Origin: Bacillus sp. ISL-41
Lineage (GTDB): Bacteria > Bacillota > Bacilli > Bacillales > Cytobacillaceae
DNA length: 64,000 bases
Reading direction: 5' to 3'
NCBI RefSeq assembly: GCF_018613235.1
Contig: NZ_JAGGQP010000025.1
Span: 1 to 64,000, forward strand
Both the position numbers and the translations under genes were made by a program. Below are positions 32,583 to 43,133 of the stretch, in pieces; position 1 is the first letter of the stretch, and each line of letters begins with the position of its first letter. A model generated the notes under the pieces. It worked only from the letters and a program-made list of their open reading frames with translations, did no database searches and was not told the origin of the DNA.

Positions 32583-33611
32583 TTATTTCTTCGCGGTCAC
32601 CTTCGTCAGCATGCTGTCGGCTTCGCTGATCTCAACGCCTTTGTAGTAGTGCTTGACGATGTCTTGATAGTTCTTTCCTTCGGTGGCCATGCCGTTGGCT
32701 CCGTATTGGCTCATGCCGACGCCGTGGCCGAAGCCTTCGGTAGTGATGACGACGTTACCACCTTTGAGCTCCCAGGAGAAGTCGCTGGAGCGGAGGCCTA
32801 GCTTATCACGCACTTCTTTTCCCGTCAGGACCTTGCCTCCTATATCGATTTTGGCGACCCGGTTGCCTGTGGTCCTGGAGATGACCTTGCCGATCTCCGG
32901 ACTGTTCGGCAGCTTGACGCCAAGCTTAGACTCCACCTCGGCTACAGTCAACACAGACTGGCTCCGGAACTTCGGTGATTGCAGATCCCATGGACTTTCT
33001 ACACTCCGCAAATACGGCAGTGAATTTGACCAGTATTCTTCTGAGTTCTCCGTGAAGCCATTAGAGGTTGAGAAGAAGGTCGCATCAATCGGCGAGCCGT
33101 CATAGGTGAGCACCTGGCCGTCAGTGGCTTTCACAGCCTCAGCTATCTTCTTCATTTTCCATTTGTAGTCGACGCCCCACTGCTTTTTCAACTCTTCTTT
33201 ATTTTTAAAAACCTGGTGGATTTCTGTATCATTCAACTGAGCGCCTTCAGGTACGCCTACTTTATTGGGGCTCAGCATTTGTTTTACATAATAAGTCCTT
33301 GCCGACAGTGCTTGTGCCTTCAATGCCTCAAGTTCGAACTCGGCGGGCATTTCAGCAGCTACGACACCAATCAAGTATTCATCAAGCGGAAGCTTTTCGG
33401 TTTTTGATAGAGCTGTCCTGTAAACGGCTACCTCAACCGCGGAATCTGCGGTCGGGACAGCAGCAGCATCCTTCGCTTCGCTTTGCAGCTCTTCCCCCAG
33501 CTTTCCGCCAGCCTTTTCTTCCATAAAAGGGAGGACGAGCAACGATGGGATCAGGAGTGTGACGGCGAATAGAATTGCAGCTAGTACGATGAGTGGTTTG
33601 AATTTTAACAT
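32583..33611 (-). CDS. spoIID: Stage II sporulation protein SpoIID
   Basis: 342 residues. An N-terminal transmembrane segment (about 6-27) is followed by the SpoIID domain (DEYLIGVVAAEMPAEFELEALKAQAL; GFGHGVGMSQYGANGMA). SpoIID is a lytic transglycosylase that acts with SpoIIP and SpoIIM to thin septal peptidoglycan during engulfment. The ATG at 33611 is 8 nt after GGAGG; an ATG five codons earlier overlaps that site. A weak sigma-E-like promoter is at 33662-33690. Confidence 0.95.
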   Translation of the reverse strand: MLKFKPLIVLAAILFAVTLLIPSLLVLPFMEEKAGGKLGEELQSEAKDAAAVPTADSAVEVAVYRTALSKTEKLPLDEYLIGVVAAEMPAEFELEALKAQALSARTYYVKQMLSPNKVGVPEGAQLNDTEIHQVFKNKEELKKQWGVDYKWKMKKIAEAVKATDGQVLTYDGSPIDATFFSTSNGFTENSEEYWSNSLPYLRSVESPWDLQSPKFRSQSVLTVAEVESKLGVKLPNSPEIGKVISRTTGNRVAKIDIGGKVLTGKEVRDKLGLRSSDFSWELKGGNVVITTEGFGHGVGMSQYGANGMATEGKNYQDIVKHYYKGVEISEADSMLTKVTAKK

Positions 33612-33661
33612 AGAAAAAGCCTCCATTATGAAATTTCACGGTCGTTAACCGTCTCATTCCA

Positions 33662-33690
33662 TTCATATGGAGGCCGACAAGCTTTTATGA
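33662..33690 (-). promoter_or_regulatory. Possible sigma-E promoter of spoIID
   Basis: On the minus strand TCATAAA (33690-33684), 14 bp and CATATGAA (33669-33662). Spacing fits sigma-E; the -10 match is partial. Confidence 0.3.
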
Positions 33691-33858
33691 CAGATTTCGA
33701 AAAAGCTCTGTATTTGTATATTTTCTTTTAAAACGTTCATAATAAGTCGGTCGAAATTGGACAGATATTTTCAAAAAAACCCAGTCAAAAATCAAAAAAC
33801 CGCAGAACTATACGTTAAAAGCACAATTCTCCGGTTCATTGAGTAGTATTCTTTATTG

Positions 33859-33905
33859 GTTCATGTCTGAGACTATATTATCTTATGCGTTCATGTCTGA
33901 GACTA
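33859..33905. repeat. 17-bp direct repeat across the murAA stop codon
   Basis: GTTCATGTCTGAGACTA occurs at 33859-33875 and 33889-33905, 30 bp apart. The second copy encodes the last residues of MurAA (VSDMN); the first lies just after the stop. Confidence 0.85.
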
Positions 33906-35190
33906 ATTTATCAGTTACTGGCTGTTCTTCTACTTCGCTTACGCGTTCGATGTCGGCGCCAAGTGCTGCAAGCTTATGATGGAAGTTCACATAGCCGCGA
34001 TCCAGGTGGTAAAGCTCTGTCACGCGAGTTACTCCATCTGCTACAAGGCCAGTCAGGATCAGTGATGCTGCGGCACGCAGGTCAGTTGCTGCCACTTCTG
34101 CTCCCTGAAGGTTTGATGGTCCGTTCATGATAACAGAACGTCCGTCGATTTTGATGTTTGCGTTCATGCGGCGGAATTCTTCCACGTGCATGAAGCGGTT
34201 TTCGAAAACAGTTTCCGTGATCATGCTTGTGCCCTGAGCGCGCAATAGCAATGCCATCATCTGGGATTGCATATCAGTCGGGAAGCCAGGGTGCGGCATT
34301 GTCTTGATGTCGACTGCTTTCAATTTTTCAGGCCCGATGACACGAAGACCCTCTTCTTCTTCAATGATCGTAACGCCCATTTCTTCCATCTTCGCTACCA
34401 ATGAAGAAAGATGTTCTGGTACAGCGCCTTTTACAAGGACGTTGCCGCCAGTGATGGCAGACGCAACCATGAAGGTTCCTGCTTCAATTCGGTCAGGAAT
34501 GATGTTGTGGTCAGCACCGAACAGTACTTCAACACCCTCGATCTTGATTGTGCCAGTGCCGGCCCCTTTTACCTTCGCTCCCATTTTGTTCAGGAAGTTG
34601 GCAAGGTCGACGATTTCTGGTTCTTTTGCGACGTTTTCGATGATCGTTGTGCCTTTTGCAAGGACAGCCGCCATCATAATGTTTTCCGTAGCTCCTACGC
34701 TAGGGAAATCAAGGTATATTTTAGCTCCGTGCAGACCATTGACTGCTTCGGCTTCGATAAAACCGTTGCCTACTTTGACTGTCGCACCCATTGCTTCAAA
34801 GCCTTTAAGGTGCTGGTCGATAGGACGGGAACCGATTGCGCAGCCGCCTGGCAGCGCTACGCGAGCACGGCCATTCCTGGCAAGCAGGGATCCCATTACT
34901 AATACAGAAGCACGCATCTTACGTACATACTCAAAAGGTGCTTCTATTTTTAACTCTCTGGATGCATCTACTGTAATCGTGTTATTTTCAAACTCCACTA
35001 CGGCGTTTAAAGAACGTAATACTTCGTTGATGGTATATACATCGGAGAGAGTTGGCACATCACGAATTACGCTTTTTCCGTCACTTGCTAATAATGTTGC
35101 AGCGATAACAGGCAAGACGGCATTCTTAGCTCCTTCAACCTTTACAGAACCGCTTAGCCTTTGTCCGCCGCGGACGATGATTTTTTCCAA
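33883..35190 (-). CDS. murAA: UDP-N-acetylglucosamine 1-carboxyvinyltransferase MurAA
   Basis: 435 residues. MurA adds enolpyruvate from PEP to UDP-GlcNAc, the first step of peptidoglycan synthesis, in the cytosol. The catalytic and fosfomycin-binding Cys is in [11 protein letters not shown] (about residue 117). Context ywmB-murAA-spoIID is that of the major paralogue. Translation starts at TTG 35190 with GGAGGGG upstream. The last codons are duplicated immediately after the stop. Confidence 0.95.
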   Translation of the reverse strand: MEKIIVRGGQRLSGSVKVEGAKNAVLPVIAATLLASDGKSVIRDVPTLSDVYTINEVLRSLNAVVEFENNTITVDASRELKIEAPFEYVRKMRASVLVMGSLLARNGRARVALPGGCAIGSRPIDQHLKGFEAMGATVKVGNGFIEAEAVNGLHGAKIYLDFPSVGATENIMMAAVLAKGTTIIENVAKEPEIVDLANFLNKMGAKVKGAGTGTIKIEGVEVLFGADHNIIPDRIEAGTFMVASAITGGNVLVKGAVPEHLSSLVAKMEEMGVTIIEEEEGLRVIGPEKLKAVDIKTMPHPGFPTDMQSQMMALLLRAQGTSMITETVFENRFMHVEEFRRMNANIKIDGRSVIMNGPSNLQGAEVAATDLRAAASLILTGLVADGVTRVTELYHLDRGYVNFHHKLAALGADIERVSEVEEQPVTDKLVSDMNA

Positions 35191-35222
35191 GTGTATTCCC
35201 CTCCGCGTCCAATTTCTCTATA

Positions 35223-35942
35223 TTAATATTCAATCGTTATGATGGGTGTGCCAACTACGAGGGTAGTCTTTGCGCCCAATCGTTCAGTTTTCCGTAATCC
35301 AAGCTGCATATTCATCTCATGTTCATTGCTTAGTGACTTGTCGAATAGAGGCGAAACGGCGGATGTGGAAATGAATGACTCCTCTTCCAATCCTTCGACT
35401 TCCTCAGCTTTAAAAGCCTTTAGCAATTTACTTTTATAAACAGGTAAAGCCGATTTTATCTTATCATTGAACTCGCCTTCAATACAAGAGAAAGTTGTGG
35501 CATTCCCTCGAAAAATGTCAAATATTCTGCCTGGTAAATTTTTATTTAAAAAGGTTTCTGTATTTTTATTCCAGTAGTGACCTCTGACCTCATACATGAC
35601 ATACGTATGTATCGGCCCGTTTGTGTCCGTAGAAACAATTTTAATTTTTTCCTGAAGCTCTGCAGACTTCGAAACGGCTGTAATTTCTCCATTGCTGCCT
35701 TCCCATGTCCAATTTGGAAGCTGAGCCTTCAAGTCCCTTACCAGTTTGTCGACATTTTCTTCTTCCAGGGTTTCCCTTGCATATACCGACCACCCAGTGA
35801 TCAAAATATTTTCGTCCTGCAAAACTGAGGCCAGAGTTTTTATTTCGTGATTAGCGTCAGCTACAGTCGTCTTATTCCCAGCTTGAAGCACAATAAAACC
35901 AATAATGCCAAAAATTGATAAAATAAATGGTATCTTCTTCAT
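35223..35942 (-). CDS. ywmB: YwmB family protein
   Basis: 239 residues: signal peptide or N-terminal anchor (about 1-22), then a globular domain. YwmB-family proteins have a TATA-box-binding-protein-like fold by structure, but are extracytoplasmic and of unknown function. The position between ywzB and murAA is the same as in B. subtilis, and it is separated from murAA by only 32 bp. Confidence 0.88.
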   Translation of the reverse strand: MKKIPFILSIFGIIGFIVLQAGNKTTVADANHEIKTLASVLQDENILITGWSVYARETLEEENVDKLVRDLKAQLPNWTWEGSNGEITAVSKSAELQEKIKIVSTDTNGPIHTYVMYEVRGHYWNKNTETFLNKNLPGRIFDIFRGNATTFSCIEGEFNDKIKSALPVYKSKLLKAFKAEEVEGLEEESFISTSAVSPLFDKSLSNEHEMNMQLGLRKTERLGAKTTLVVGTPIITIEY

Positions 35943-36305
35943 ATGTCTTTCACTCTCCCCTTATTACCATTCTTACCAGGAGAGCAAATCGCATACTTGG
36001 GAATTCTCGTCACTTTTTGACATCATTCTATGTATCAACTTGGCCGGGTGTTCATTGTTTGTGAAAAAATAAACATGCCATTGCAAAAAAACAAGCACAA
36101 AGCCAATTTTACTCAAAATAAATTGTTTTGAAAACATGTATGAAGACCTAATTTTTTACCAATTTGTTTAGACTTTACAGCAATGTATGACAAAAAGTCC
36201 AAAATGTTTGCAGTAATTGCTGGTTCCTCTCCAGAATGTTCTACTTTTAAAAGGCATAATGCCACTGCTGAAATGGAAAGCACAGTAAAGTTTATGAAAA
36301 GTGAC
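35943..36305. other. ywzB-ywmB intergenic region
   Basis: About 360 AT-rich bases. I found no gene, no clean terminator and no regular repeat. Confidence 0.4.
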
Positions 36306-36542
36306 TTACTGAAAAATCATTGGAAGCTGCTGTGACCATTGGAGGTAATCAAGGAAGAAATTACTTACTGTGGATCCCAGTGCGATGGAAAGTAGGATGT
36401 ATAGAACGCGAGCTTGAAGAACATGATTAGCTCTGAGCAATTTATCAAACTGCAGTGCCTGAAGAGCCCACCATGCAAGCGCAATAAAAATCAGATGTGT
36501 AAGAATGCTGGTCAGCGCAAAACCGCCAAAACCTGTTATCAT
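36306..36542 (-). CDS. ywzB: DUF1146 membrane protein YwzB
   Basis: 78 residues, two transmembrane segments (about 8-28 and 42-62), DUF1146 family, unknown function. The ATG at 36542 follows GGGGGG with 8 nt spacing; an upstream in-frame start overlaps that site. It follows the nuo terminator, so it has its own promoter. Confidence 0.82.
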   Translation of the reverse strand: MITGFGGFALTSILTHLIFIALAWWALQALQFDKLLRANHVLQARVLYILLSIALGSTVSNFFLDYLQWSQQLPMIFQ

Positions 36543-36662
36543 AAATCGTTCCCCCCTTATCATGTTTATTTTAACATAAACGTGATGAATACCTGTTATT
36601 TAGACGTATCAGAATCCGGAAAGTTTCATGTTCTTGACTTCCTCTTACGACGGGCACAAATT

Positions 36663-36695
36663 AAAAAAACTGGCCTGCTATGAAAGCAAGGCCAG
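36663..36695 (-). terminator. Terminator of the nuo operon
   Basis: On the minus strand CTGGCCTTGC pairs with GCAGGCCAG (one bulge), followed by seven T. Confidence 0.9.
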
Positions 36696-36785
36696 CTAAA
36701 TTTACCCCTTTATTTCCATGAATTGATTTTCCCCAAAATCCAAACATGATTTACTTTTTCGAGCTTAATGCCAAATTAGAAGATC

Positions 36786-38306
36786 CTATCTCATGAAATC
36801 AACAAACTGGTTGAAGTTACTGTGCATGAAGTCAATTGCCAGGTTTGGCATAACTCCGAATAGGATTGTTCCGACTACTGTAATCAGGATGACGGCAATT
36901 GTTCCTGCTGGCAGCTGGATTTTTTCGTCGCTTGCTGCCGGGCGGAAGAACATTTGCGTCATGACTCCGAAGTAGTAGAAGTAAGATACGACTGTTGTCG
37001 CGATCATGATCGATACAAGGACGTAGTGTGCCTGGTCGACCATCAATGCTCCCATGAAGATATTCAGCTTACCGATGAAGCCAGCTGTACCCGGGATTCC
37101 TGGGAGTGACAGGATGAAGATTCCCATTCCGACCGCCAATAAAGGCGAACGGCGGTAAAGACCGGCAAAGTGGCTGATATCTTCTGAGCCAGTTTTCATT
37201 GTGATCACCTGAATCACAGCGAATGCACCGAGATTCATTAGCACGTAAGCCAGCATGTAGAACCAGATCGCATCGAATGTCACGAATGACATGGCAGTCA
37301 GAGCGACAAGGATGTAACCGGCATGCGCGATACTTGAGTAGGCGAACATGCGCTTGATGTTGCGCTGTCTTAAGGCGACGACGTTACCAATGATCATCGT
37401 TGCCCCAGCCAGGAATGCGATATAATCCTGAACTGCGAACAGCAGCGGAATTGGCTGTGTGTCTTCCTGTGCGACAGGAATGTAACCGAAAATCGATAAC
37501 AGAATGCGAAGGATGATCACGAATCCAGCTGTTTTCGAGACGACGCTCAGGAACGCAGTCACTGGAGTTGGTGCTCCTTCGTATACATCTGGTGCCCACA
37601 TATGGAATGGAGCGGATGCCAGCTTGAATGACAGGCCGACGAAAATCATGAAGAATGCCAGTCCAAGAATGTAAATGTGCTGAGGGTCATTCAGTCCTCC
37701 AAAGACTTGGGCGATTTCTTTTAAATTAGTTGTTCCGGCGATTCCATACACATAGCTCATACCGAACAATGTAATGGCAGTGGAAATTCCGCCGTTCAGG
37801 ACGTATTTCATAGCCGATTCATTCGATTTCAGGTTACGTTTGCGCATCCCTGCAAGGACATAAGACGGAATGGACAGCAATTCAAGGCCGACGAACAATG
37901 TGATCAAGTCGCCGCTTGATGCCATGAACATCGTACCAAGCAGTGCAGTGAGGAACAGGTAGAAAAATTCTCCCTTGTATTCCTCAAGTCCGTCATTCGT
38001 CCTGTAGTCGATCGCCAACAGCATGACAAGTGCCGCTCCGAGAAGGAGGATCAGCTTGAAGGCGATGGCGAATGAATCCAATCTGAATGTATCGTATAAA
38101 ATTGATGTTGTTTCGGTACCAATCAAGGTAACCAGTGAAACCAGCGCCAGTACCACACCTGCAAAACCGACCCAGCCAAGGACTTTTCGGTCGACATGCT
38201 TTGGCATGAATAAATCAGCGACTGATAAAAGTGCGATAAAACCAAGGATGATGAATTCCGGAGTCATCGTCCCCCAATCAAATGATAGAAGTGTATCTAG
38301 ATCCAT
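36786..38306 (-). CDS. nuoN: NADH-quinone oxidoreductase subunit N
   Basis: 506 residues, about 14 transmembrane segments, antiporter-like proton channel subunit of complex I. The conserved Glu in LFVGLELLSIPSYVLAG and Lys in LGLAFFMIFVGLSFKLASAPFH are present. Last gene of the operon, 6 bp after nuoM; GGGGGTGA precedes its ATG. Confidence 0.95.
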   Translation of the reverse strand: MDLDTLLSFDWGTMTPEFIILGFIALLSVADLFMPKHVDRKVLGWVGFAGVVLALVSLVTLIGTETTSILYDTFRLDSFAIAFKLILLLGAALVMLLAIDYRTNDGLEEYKGEFFYLFLTALLGTMFMASSGDLITLFVGLELLSIPSYVLAGMRKRNLKSNESAMKYVLNGGISTAITLFGMSYVYGIAGTTNLKEIAQVFGGLNDPQHIYILGLAFFMIFVGLSFKLASAPFHMWAPDVYEGAPTPVTAFLSVVSKTAGFVIILRILLSIFGYIPVAQEDTQPIPLLFAVQDYIAFLAGATMIIGNVVALRQRNIKRMFAYSSIAHAGYILVALTAMSFVTFDAIWFYMLAYVLMNLGAFAVIQVITMKTGSEDISHFAGLYRRSPLLAVGMGIFILSLPGIPGTAGFIGKLNIFMGALMVDQAHYVLVSIMIATTVVSYFYYFGVMTQMFFRPAASDEKIQLPAGTIAVILITVVGTILFGVMPNLAIDFMHSNFNQFVDFMR

Positions 38307-38312
38307 CCTTCA

Positions 38313-39833
38313 TCACCCCCCTATTCCCATCATGATAGTCTCTAATGTTGCCTGAAGCGGTTCACTTAGAACAGCTGGATATACACCGATCAGAACAATC
38401 AAGCCGATAAGCACTAACACAGGTGCCCACTCAAATGAGCGGATGTCTGTCACTCCGGTAAATTCACGCTCTGCATTGCCATACGTGATGGCGAGGACTG
38501 CGCGCAGCAGGTAAACGGCTGTCATGATGATGCCGATTGTACCGACTGCTGCAAGGATTGGCATTTCTTCGAATAGTCCAAGGAAGGCCATGAATTCGCT
38601 GACGAATCCTGACATGCCAGGCAATCCAAGTGATGCCATCGCGCCTGCAAGCAGGAAGCCTGAGGCAAGCGGCATTCCTTTTGCCATGCCGCCAAGGTTG
38701 GCAAGCGTTGTCGTGTGAGTGCGTTCATACAACACACCGACAAGGAAGAACAGTAATGCTGAAATCAAGCCGTGTGACACGACCTGGAAAATAGCACCTT
38801 GAATTCCTGCTTCATTTAATGCTCCAAGTCCGATTAAAACGATCCCCATATGGGAAATAGAAGAGTAAGCAAGGACCATTTTGAAATCTGTCTGGATAAA
38901 AGCAAGGAATGCTCCGTAAAGCAGGTTGATGACACCCAGTACTGCAAGCAGCACGGCTAGTTCCGCGAACTGTTCAGGGAAAATCCCCATCCCGAAGCGG
39001 ATCAAACCGAATGCACCAATCTTCAGCAGGATCCCTGAGTGGATCATGACAATGGATGGCGGTGCTTCAACGTGGACGCGCAGCATCCAGCTGTGCAGCG
39101 GGAAGATTGGAAGCTTGACACCGAACGCGACAAGCAATGCGATCAATAATCCCATTTTCAATGAATCGGAAACCGGCGCGAACAAAGGCGCGTTTTCTGT
39201 GTTCATCATGACTGACAGCATTTCGATATTTGATGTGCCTGTTCTTGCAAATAGCACCATGATGACGATTAGCAAAATTGCTGAGCCAAGTCCGTTATAA
39301 ATCAAGAAGCTGTATGCAGCCTTTTCTCTTTCGTAATAGCCCCATTTTCCAATCAGGAAGAACATTGGGATCAAGGTGATTTCGAAGAAAAGGAAGAACA
39401 GGATCAAGTTTTGTGATGTGAATACTCCCAGCATCCCGATTTCGAGAAGCAGGAACAGCATGTAGTAGCCTTTCCATTCTTTTTTAATATGGAAGGATGC
39501 GATTGCCGCAAGCGTCGCGATTACTGCTGTGAGAACCACCATGATCAAACCGAATCCATCGATGCCCAGTTCGTAATTCACTGTGAACATGCCGGATTGC
39601 TCGGCACCCTGGCCTCCGAATTGGATCCAGCGGAATTTTTCTGCAAAATTAGCCAGATCATTGCCGCCGCGATAAGAAAAGTATGCGATCAGCGCAAGGA
39701 TCAATGATGGCAGTGTTGCCAGTACGCCAAGCATTTTGATGCCTGATTCATTCGCCTTTGGCATGAAAGCCAAAAGCAGGATTCCTAGTAAAGGGGAGAA
39801 TACCAGCAAGGTAAGAAAATAGTTGAAATCCAT
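38313..39833 (-). CDS. nuoM: NADH-quinone oxidoreductase subunit M
   Basis: 506 residues, about 14 transmembrane segments. Antiporter-like subunit with the conserved Glu in FFEITLIPMFFLIGKWG and Lys in FGVKLPIFPLHSWMLRVHVEAP. The ATG overlaps the nuoL stop by one base, indicating coupled translation. Confidence 0.95.
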   Translation of the reverse strand: MDFNYFLTLLVFSPLLGILLLAFMPKANESGIKMLGVLATLPSLILALIAYFSYRGGNDLANFAEKFRWIQFGGQGAEQSGMFTVNYELGIDGFGLIMVVLTAVIATLAAIASFHIKKEWKGYYMLFLLLEIGMLGVFTSQNLILFFLFFEITLIPMFFLIGKWGYYEREKAAYSFLIYNGLGSAILLIVIMVLFARTGTSNIEMLSVMMNTENAPLFAPVSDSLKMGLLIALLVAFGVKLPIFPLHSWMLRVHVEAPPSIVMIHSGILLKIGAFGLIRFGMGIFPEQFAELAVLLAVLGVINLLYGAFLAFIQTDFKMVLAYSSISHMGIVLIGLGALNEAGIQGAIFQVVSHGLISALLFFLVGVLYERTHTTTLANLGGMAKGMPLASGFLLAGAMASLGLPGMSGFVSEFMAFLGLFEEMPILAAVGTIGIIMTAVYLLRAVLAITYGNAEREFTGVTDIRSFEWAPVLVLIGLIVLIGVYPAVLSEPLQATLETIMMGIGG

Positions 39834-41695
39834 TATAAATACCCCCCTGTCAGCGCATAGATGACAATCAGGACTGCAAGGCCGACAAAGGCGATTGTGC
39901 CGTACGTCTGTACCTGGCCGTTCTGGATTTTTGCACCGGTTTTGCCAAGTCCCTGGACCACTGCTGTTGTCAGCTTGACGAGTCCTTCAACAAGGAAGAC
40001 CTCGATGAACCGCAGGAATAAGCTGATCGCTTCCGCTCCAAACACGATGCTCTGATTGTAAATTTCATCGATATAGTACTTGTTTTTCACGATGCCATAG
40101 GCAAGTGGCGCTCTGCTGGACAGCCAGTCGCGTGAAATTGACTTCTTGCTGTACATCATCCAGGCAAGCAGGATGCCGAGCAAGGAGACAGCTGTCGCGA
40201 CAAACATGATCCAGCCTGGGCCTTCGATATGGCCGTGGCCAAGCGCTTCGTTTCCTTCAACGAGCCAGTCGCCAAGGAATGTGCCGAACCAAGGTGTATT
40301 GACATAACCAGCAACGACTGCCAGTACAGCAAGAACCACCATAGGCAAAGTCATGACGGATGGCGATTCATGGACATTCTTCATTTCGCTGCGTGCTTCA
40401 CCGGAGAAGACCATGAAGAACAAGCGGAACATATAGAATGCTGTGAAGAACGCCGCGATCACTGCCAGCCAGAACAGAATGTAATTCTCATGTGCCCATG
40501 CAGCGATCAAAATTTCATCTTTACTGAAAAAGCCTGAGAACAATGGGACACCACTGATTGCCAGTGTTCCGATCAGGAACAGAGGTCCTGTGAACGAAAG
40601 CCTTTTCCAAAGCCCGCCCATTTTTTCAATATCCTGAGTATGTACAGCATGGATGACGCTTCCTGCTGCAAGGAATAACAATGCTTTAAAGAAAGCGTGA
40701 GTCATCAAATGGAATACACCGGCAACATAACCGGCAGAACCCAGTGCAAGCATCATATAGCCAAGCTGGCTGACAGTCGAGAATGCAAGAACACGCTTGA
40801 TGTCAGTCTGGACAAGGCCTATTGTTGCCGCAAAAATCGCTGTGAAAGCACCGATGATTGCAACAGTCAGCATAGCTGTCTCACTCGCATTAAACAGCGG
40901 GAACAGCGATGCGACTAAGTAAACACCGGCCGCTACCATCGTTGCTGCGTGGATTAACGCAGAAACTGGCGTCGGACCTTCCATCGCGTCTGGAAGCCAT
41001 GTATGAAGCGGGAACTGACCTGATTTACCAACTGCGCCGATGAAGATCAGAATCGCAGTCAGGGTAATCATTGTTCCGGAAATCGCGCCTTCTTCTACCG
41101 CAGCGAAAATTTCATCATATTCGAAGCTGCCAGTTTGCCAGAATAAGAGAATCATCCCGATCAGCAGCCCGACATCCCCGATACGGGTCATGATGAAGGC
41201 TTTCTTTGCAGCCGCTTTGGCGCTTTCTTTGTAAAAATAGAATCCAATCAACAGGAATGAACCTACACCGACCAATTCCCAGAAAATATAGGTCTGCAAA
41301 AGATTCGGCGAGATTACAAGACCAAGCATTGCAAAAGTAAATAGTCCGAGATAAGCATAGAAAACCGGGAAGCGCTCATCACCATGCATATATCCTTTTG
41401 AATAGGTATGCACAAGGAAGCTGACAAGAGACACGATCACCAGCATCAATGCGTTTAATTGATTTACTTCAAAGCCCGCAGTAAGTTCCAGATTCCCTAT
41501 TGTCAGCCATACGGCTTCAGCTTTGAATGTAGACTCCGAGAAGCGCTCGATCAGCACAAGGATGGAGTATACAAGAGAGGCAAGCGTCGCAAGAATCCCA
41601 ACGAATGCGCTCGCTTCTTTAAGCTTTTTACCGAACAGCAGCAGGAATAGAAAGGATACAAGCGGGAACAGCGGAATGAGCCAAGCATTCTCCAT
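39833..41695 (-). CDS. nuoL: NADH-quinone oxidoreductase subunit L
   Basis: 620 residues, the largest antiporter-like subunit, with the FWELVGVGSFLLIGFY and GAVGKSGQFPLHTWLPDAMEGP motifs and a C-terminal lateral helix region. ATG at 41695 is chosen from family alignment and GGGGA upstream; a longer frame adds 14 charged residues. A 143-bp gap separates it from nuoK. Confidence 0.94.
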   Translation of the reverse strand: MENAWLIPLFPLVSFLFLLLFGKKLKEASAFVGILATLASLVYSILVLIERFSESTFKAEAVWLTIGNLELTAGFEVNQLNALMLVIVSLVSFLVHTYSKGYMHGDERFPVFYAYLGLFTFAMLGLVISPNLLQTYIFWELVGVGSFLLIGFYFYKESAKAAAKKAFIMTRIGDVGLLIGMILLFWQTGSFEYDEIFAAVEEGAISGTMITLTAILIFIGAVGKSGQFPLHTWLPDAMEGPTPVSALIHAATMVAAGVYLVASLFPLFNASETAMLTVAIIGAFTAIFAATIGLVQTDIKRVLAFSTVSQLGYMMLALGSAGYVAGVFHLMTHAFFKALLFLAAGSVIHAVHTQDIEKMGGLWKRLSFTGPLFLIGTLAISGVPLFSGFFSKDEILIAAWAHENYILFWLAVIAAFFTAFYMFRLFFMVFSGEARSEMKNVHESPSVMTLPMVVLAVLAVVAGYVNTPWFGTFLGDWLVEGNEALGHGHIEGPGWIMFVATAVSLLGILLAWMMYSKKSISRDWLSSRAPLAYGIVKNKYYIDEIYNQSIVFGAEAISLFLRFIEVFLVEGLVKLTTAVVQGLGKTGAKIQNGQVQTYGTIAFVGLAVLIVIYALTGGYL

Positions 41696-41838
41696 TAATA
41701 TCACAATCCCCTTTTTTGAACGCGCGCTATCTATCATATATACGCCCGTCAGATTGAGGCCCGTCTTTCACGGGGCAGTCCAGCTACAGAAATCTTCTGA
41801 TTTTAGCGGCAAATGCCGTCTATGAAAATCCATCAATC

Positions 41839-42153
41839 TTAATTTTTCAGCTGATTCATTTCATCAATATTGACCGTCCCGCGGTTGCGGTAAAGCGAAA
41901 TCAGAATCGCCAGTCCTACCGCTACTTCAGCTGCTGCTACCGCAATGGAGAACAGCGCGAAAACCTGGCCAGTAATCGAAGGATTCACTCCGTATTTACT
42001 GAAGGTTACCAGATTGATATTGACCGCATTCAGCATCAATTCGATGGAAATCAGCACAATAACTGTGTTCTTTTTTGTCAGCGCACCGTAAAGTCCGATG
42101 CAAAAAAGAATAAGTGCAAGAGCCAGATAGGCTGAAACCGGAACAGAACTCAT
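41839..42153 (-). CDS. nuoK: NADH-quinone oxidoreductase subunit K
   Basis: 104 residues, three transmembrane segments, with the conserved Glu residues of the E-channel ([14 protein letters not shown] and [11 protein letters not shown]). It overlaps the nuoJ stop by 4 bp. Confidence 0.94.
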   Translation of the reverse strand: MSSVPVSAYLALALILFCIGLYGALTKKNTVIVLISIELMLNAVNINLVTFSKYGVNPSITGQVFALFSIAVAAAEVAVGLAILISLYRNRGTVNIDEMNQLKN

Positions 42154-42674
42154 TCCTGATCACCCTCCTTTTCGTCATCCTTGCGCGCCAGTACAATGGC
42201 ACCGACGAGCGCGGCAAGCAGAATCACGGATGTCAGTTCAAACGGGATGATGTAATGTGAGAACAGTGATACCCCGATTTGTTCTGTGTTATTTTCATGC
42301 AGTGTATTTGGTACTGCTTCGAAATTCAAATCGTAAATTCCGAAATATACAGCTGCGCCAAAGCCTAGAACGCCCAGCAGCAATGCAAGCCTGCGCAGCA
42401 ACCCGCCTTTTGGTTCAGCTTCGTCCCCATGGTGGCGGGTAAGCATGATACCGAACAGCATCATGATCGTGATGGCGCCGGAATAGATCATTACTTGGAT
42501 GACCGCCAGGAATTCAGCGGACAGCAACACATAAATACCTGCAATACTGACGAATGTAAAGACGAGCGCTACGACCATGTGGATGACCTTGGTGAGGTTC
42601 AATAAAAGCACGCCGCCGATTACCGCCACTAAAGCAAGTGACATAAACGCAAAAAATTCGCCTGTTAACGTCAT
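42150..42674 (-). CDS. nuoJ: NADH-quinone oxidoreductase subunit J
   Basis: 174 residues, five transmembrane segments, with the pi-bulge helix region ([26 protein letters not shown]). It overlaps nuoI by 4 bp and nuoK by 4 bp. Confidence 0.94.
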   Translation of the reverse strand: MTLTGEFFAFMSLALVAVIGGVLLLNLTKVIHMVVALVFTFVSIAGIYVLLSAEFLAVIQVMIYSGAITIMMLFGIMLTRHHGDEAEPKGGLLRRLALLLGVLGFGAAVYFGIYDLNFEAVPNTLHENNTEQIGVSLFSHYIIPFELTSVILLAALVGAIVLARKDDEKEGDQE

Positions 42675-43090
42675 GCTTTATTCACCTTCCGTATATTCTC
42701 ATCATTTTCGTCAAGCCATTCCAGGTTCTTGAATAAATCATCCCGGCTGTACTCAGCAAGCTCAAAGTTGTTCGTCATGATGATCGCTTCAGTCGGGCAA
42801 ACTTCTGTGCACAGGTCACAGAGGATGCAAAGTTCGAAGTTGATATCATACGTATCAATGATTTTGCCTTTTTTCGTTGGATCAGGATGCTTTTTACCAG
42901 TCAAGTTAATGCAATCGGTCGGGCAAATATTAGCACACTGGTTGCAGACGATGCATTTTTCAGGATAAAACTTCTGGATCCCGCGGAATCTGTCAGGAAG
43001 CGGAATCGGTTCGTTTGGATAATCGTAAGTCAGCTTTTCGCGAGTCAATTGTTTAAGGGTATAAGCTAATCCTTTAGTCCATCCTAGCAC
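42671..43090 (-). CDS. nuoI: NADH-quinone oxidoreductase subunit I
   Basis: 139 residues, soluble ferredoxin-like subunit with two 4Fe-4S motifs, CIVCNQCANICPTDCI and CILCDLCTEVCP (clusters N6a and N6b). GTG at 43090 gives the family N-terminus (LGWTKGLAYTLK) with GGGGTGA 5 nt upstream; a GTG three codons earlier is too close to its ribosome binding site. A perfect 7-bp hairpin (GGAAGCA/TGCTTCC, about 43111-43128) lies between nuoH and nuoI. Confidence 0.93.
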   Translation of the reverse strand: MLGWTKGLAYTLKQLTREKLTYDYPNEPIPLPDRFRGIQKFYPEKCIVCNQCANICPTDCINLTGKKHPDPTKKGKIIDTYDINFELCILCDLCTEVCPTEAIIMTNNFELAEYSRDDLFKNLEWLDENDENIRKVNKA

Positions 43091-43133
43091 GTAATTCACC
43101 CCTTTAATGCAGGAAGCAATGCTGCTTCCGTTC

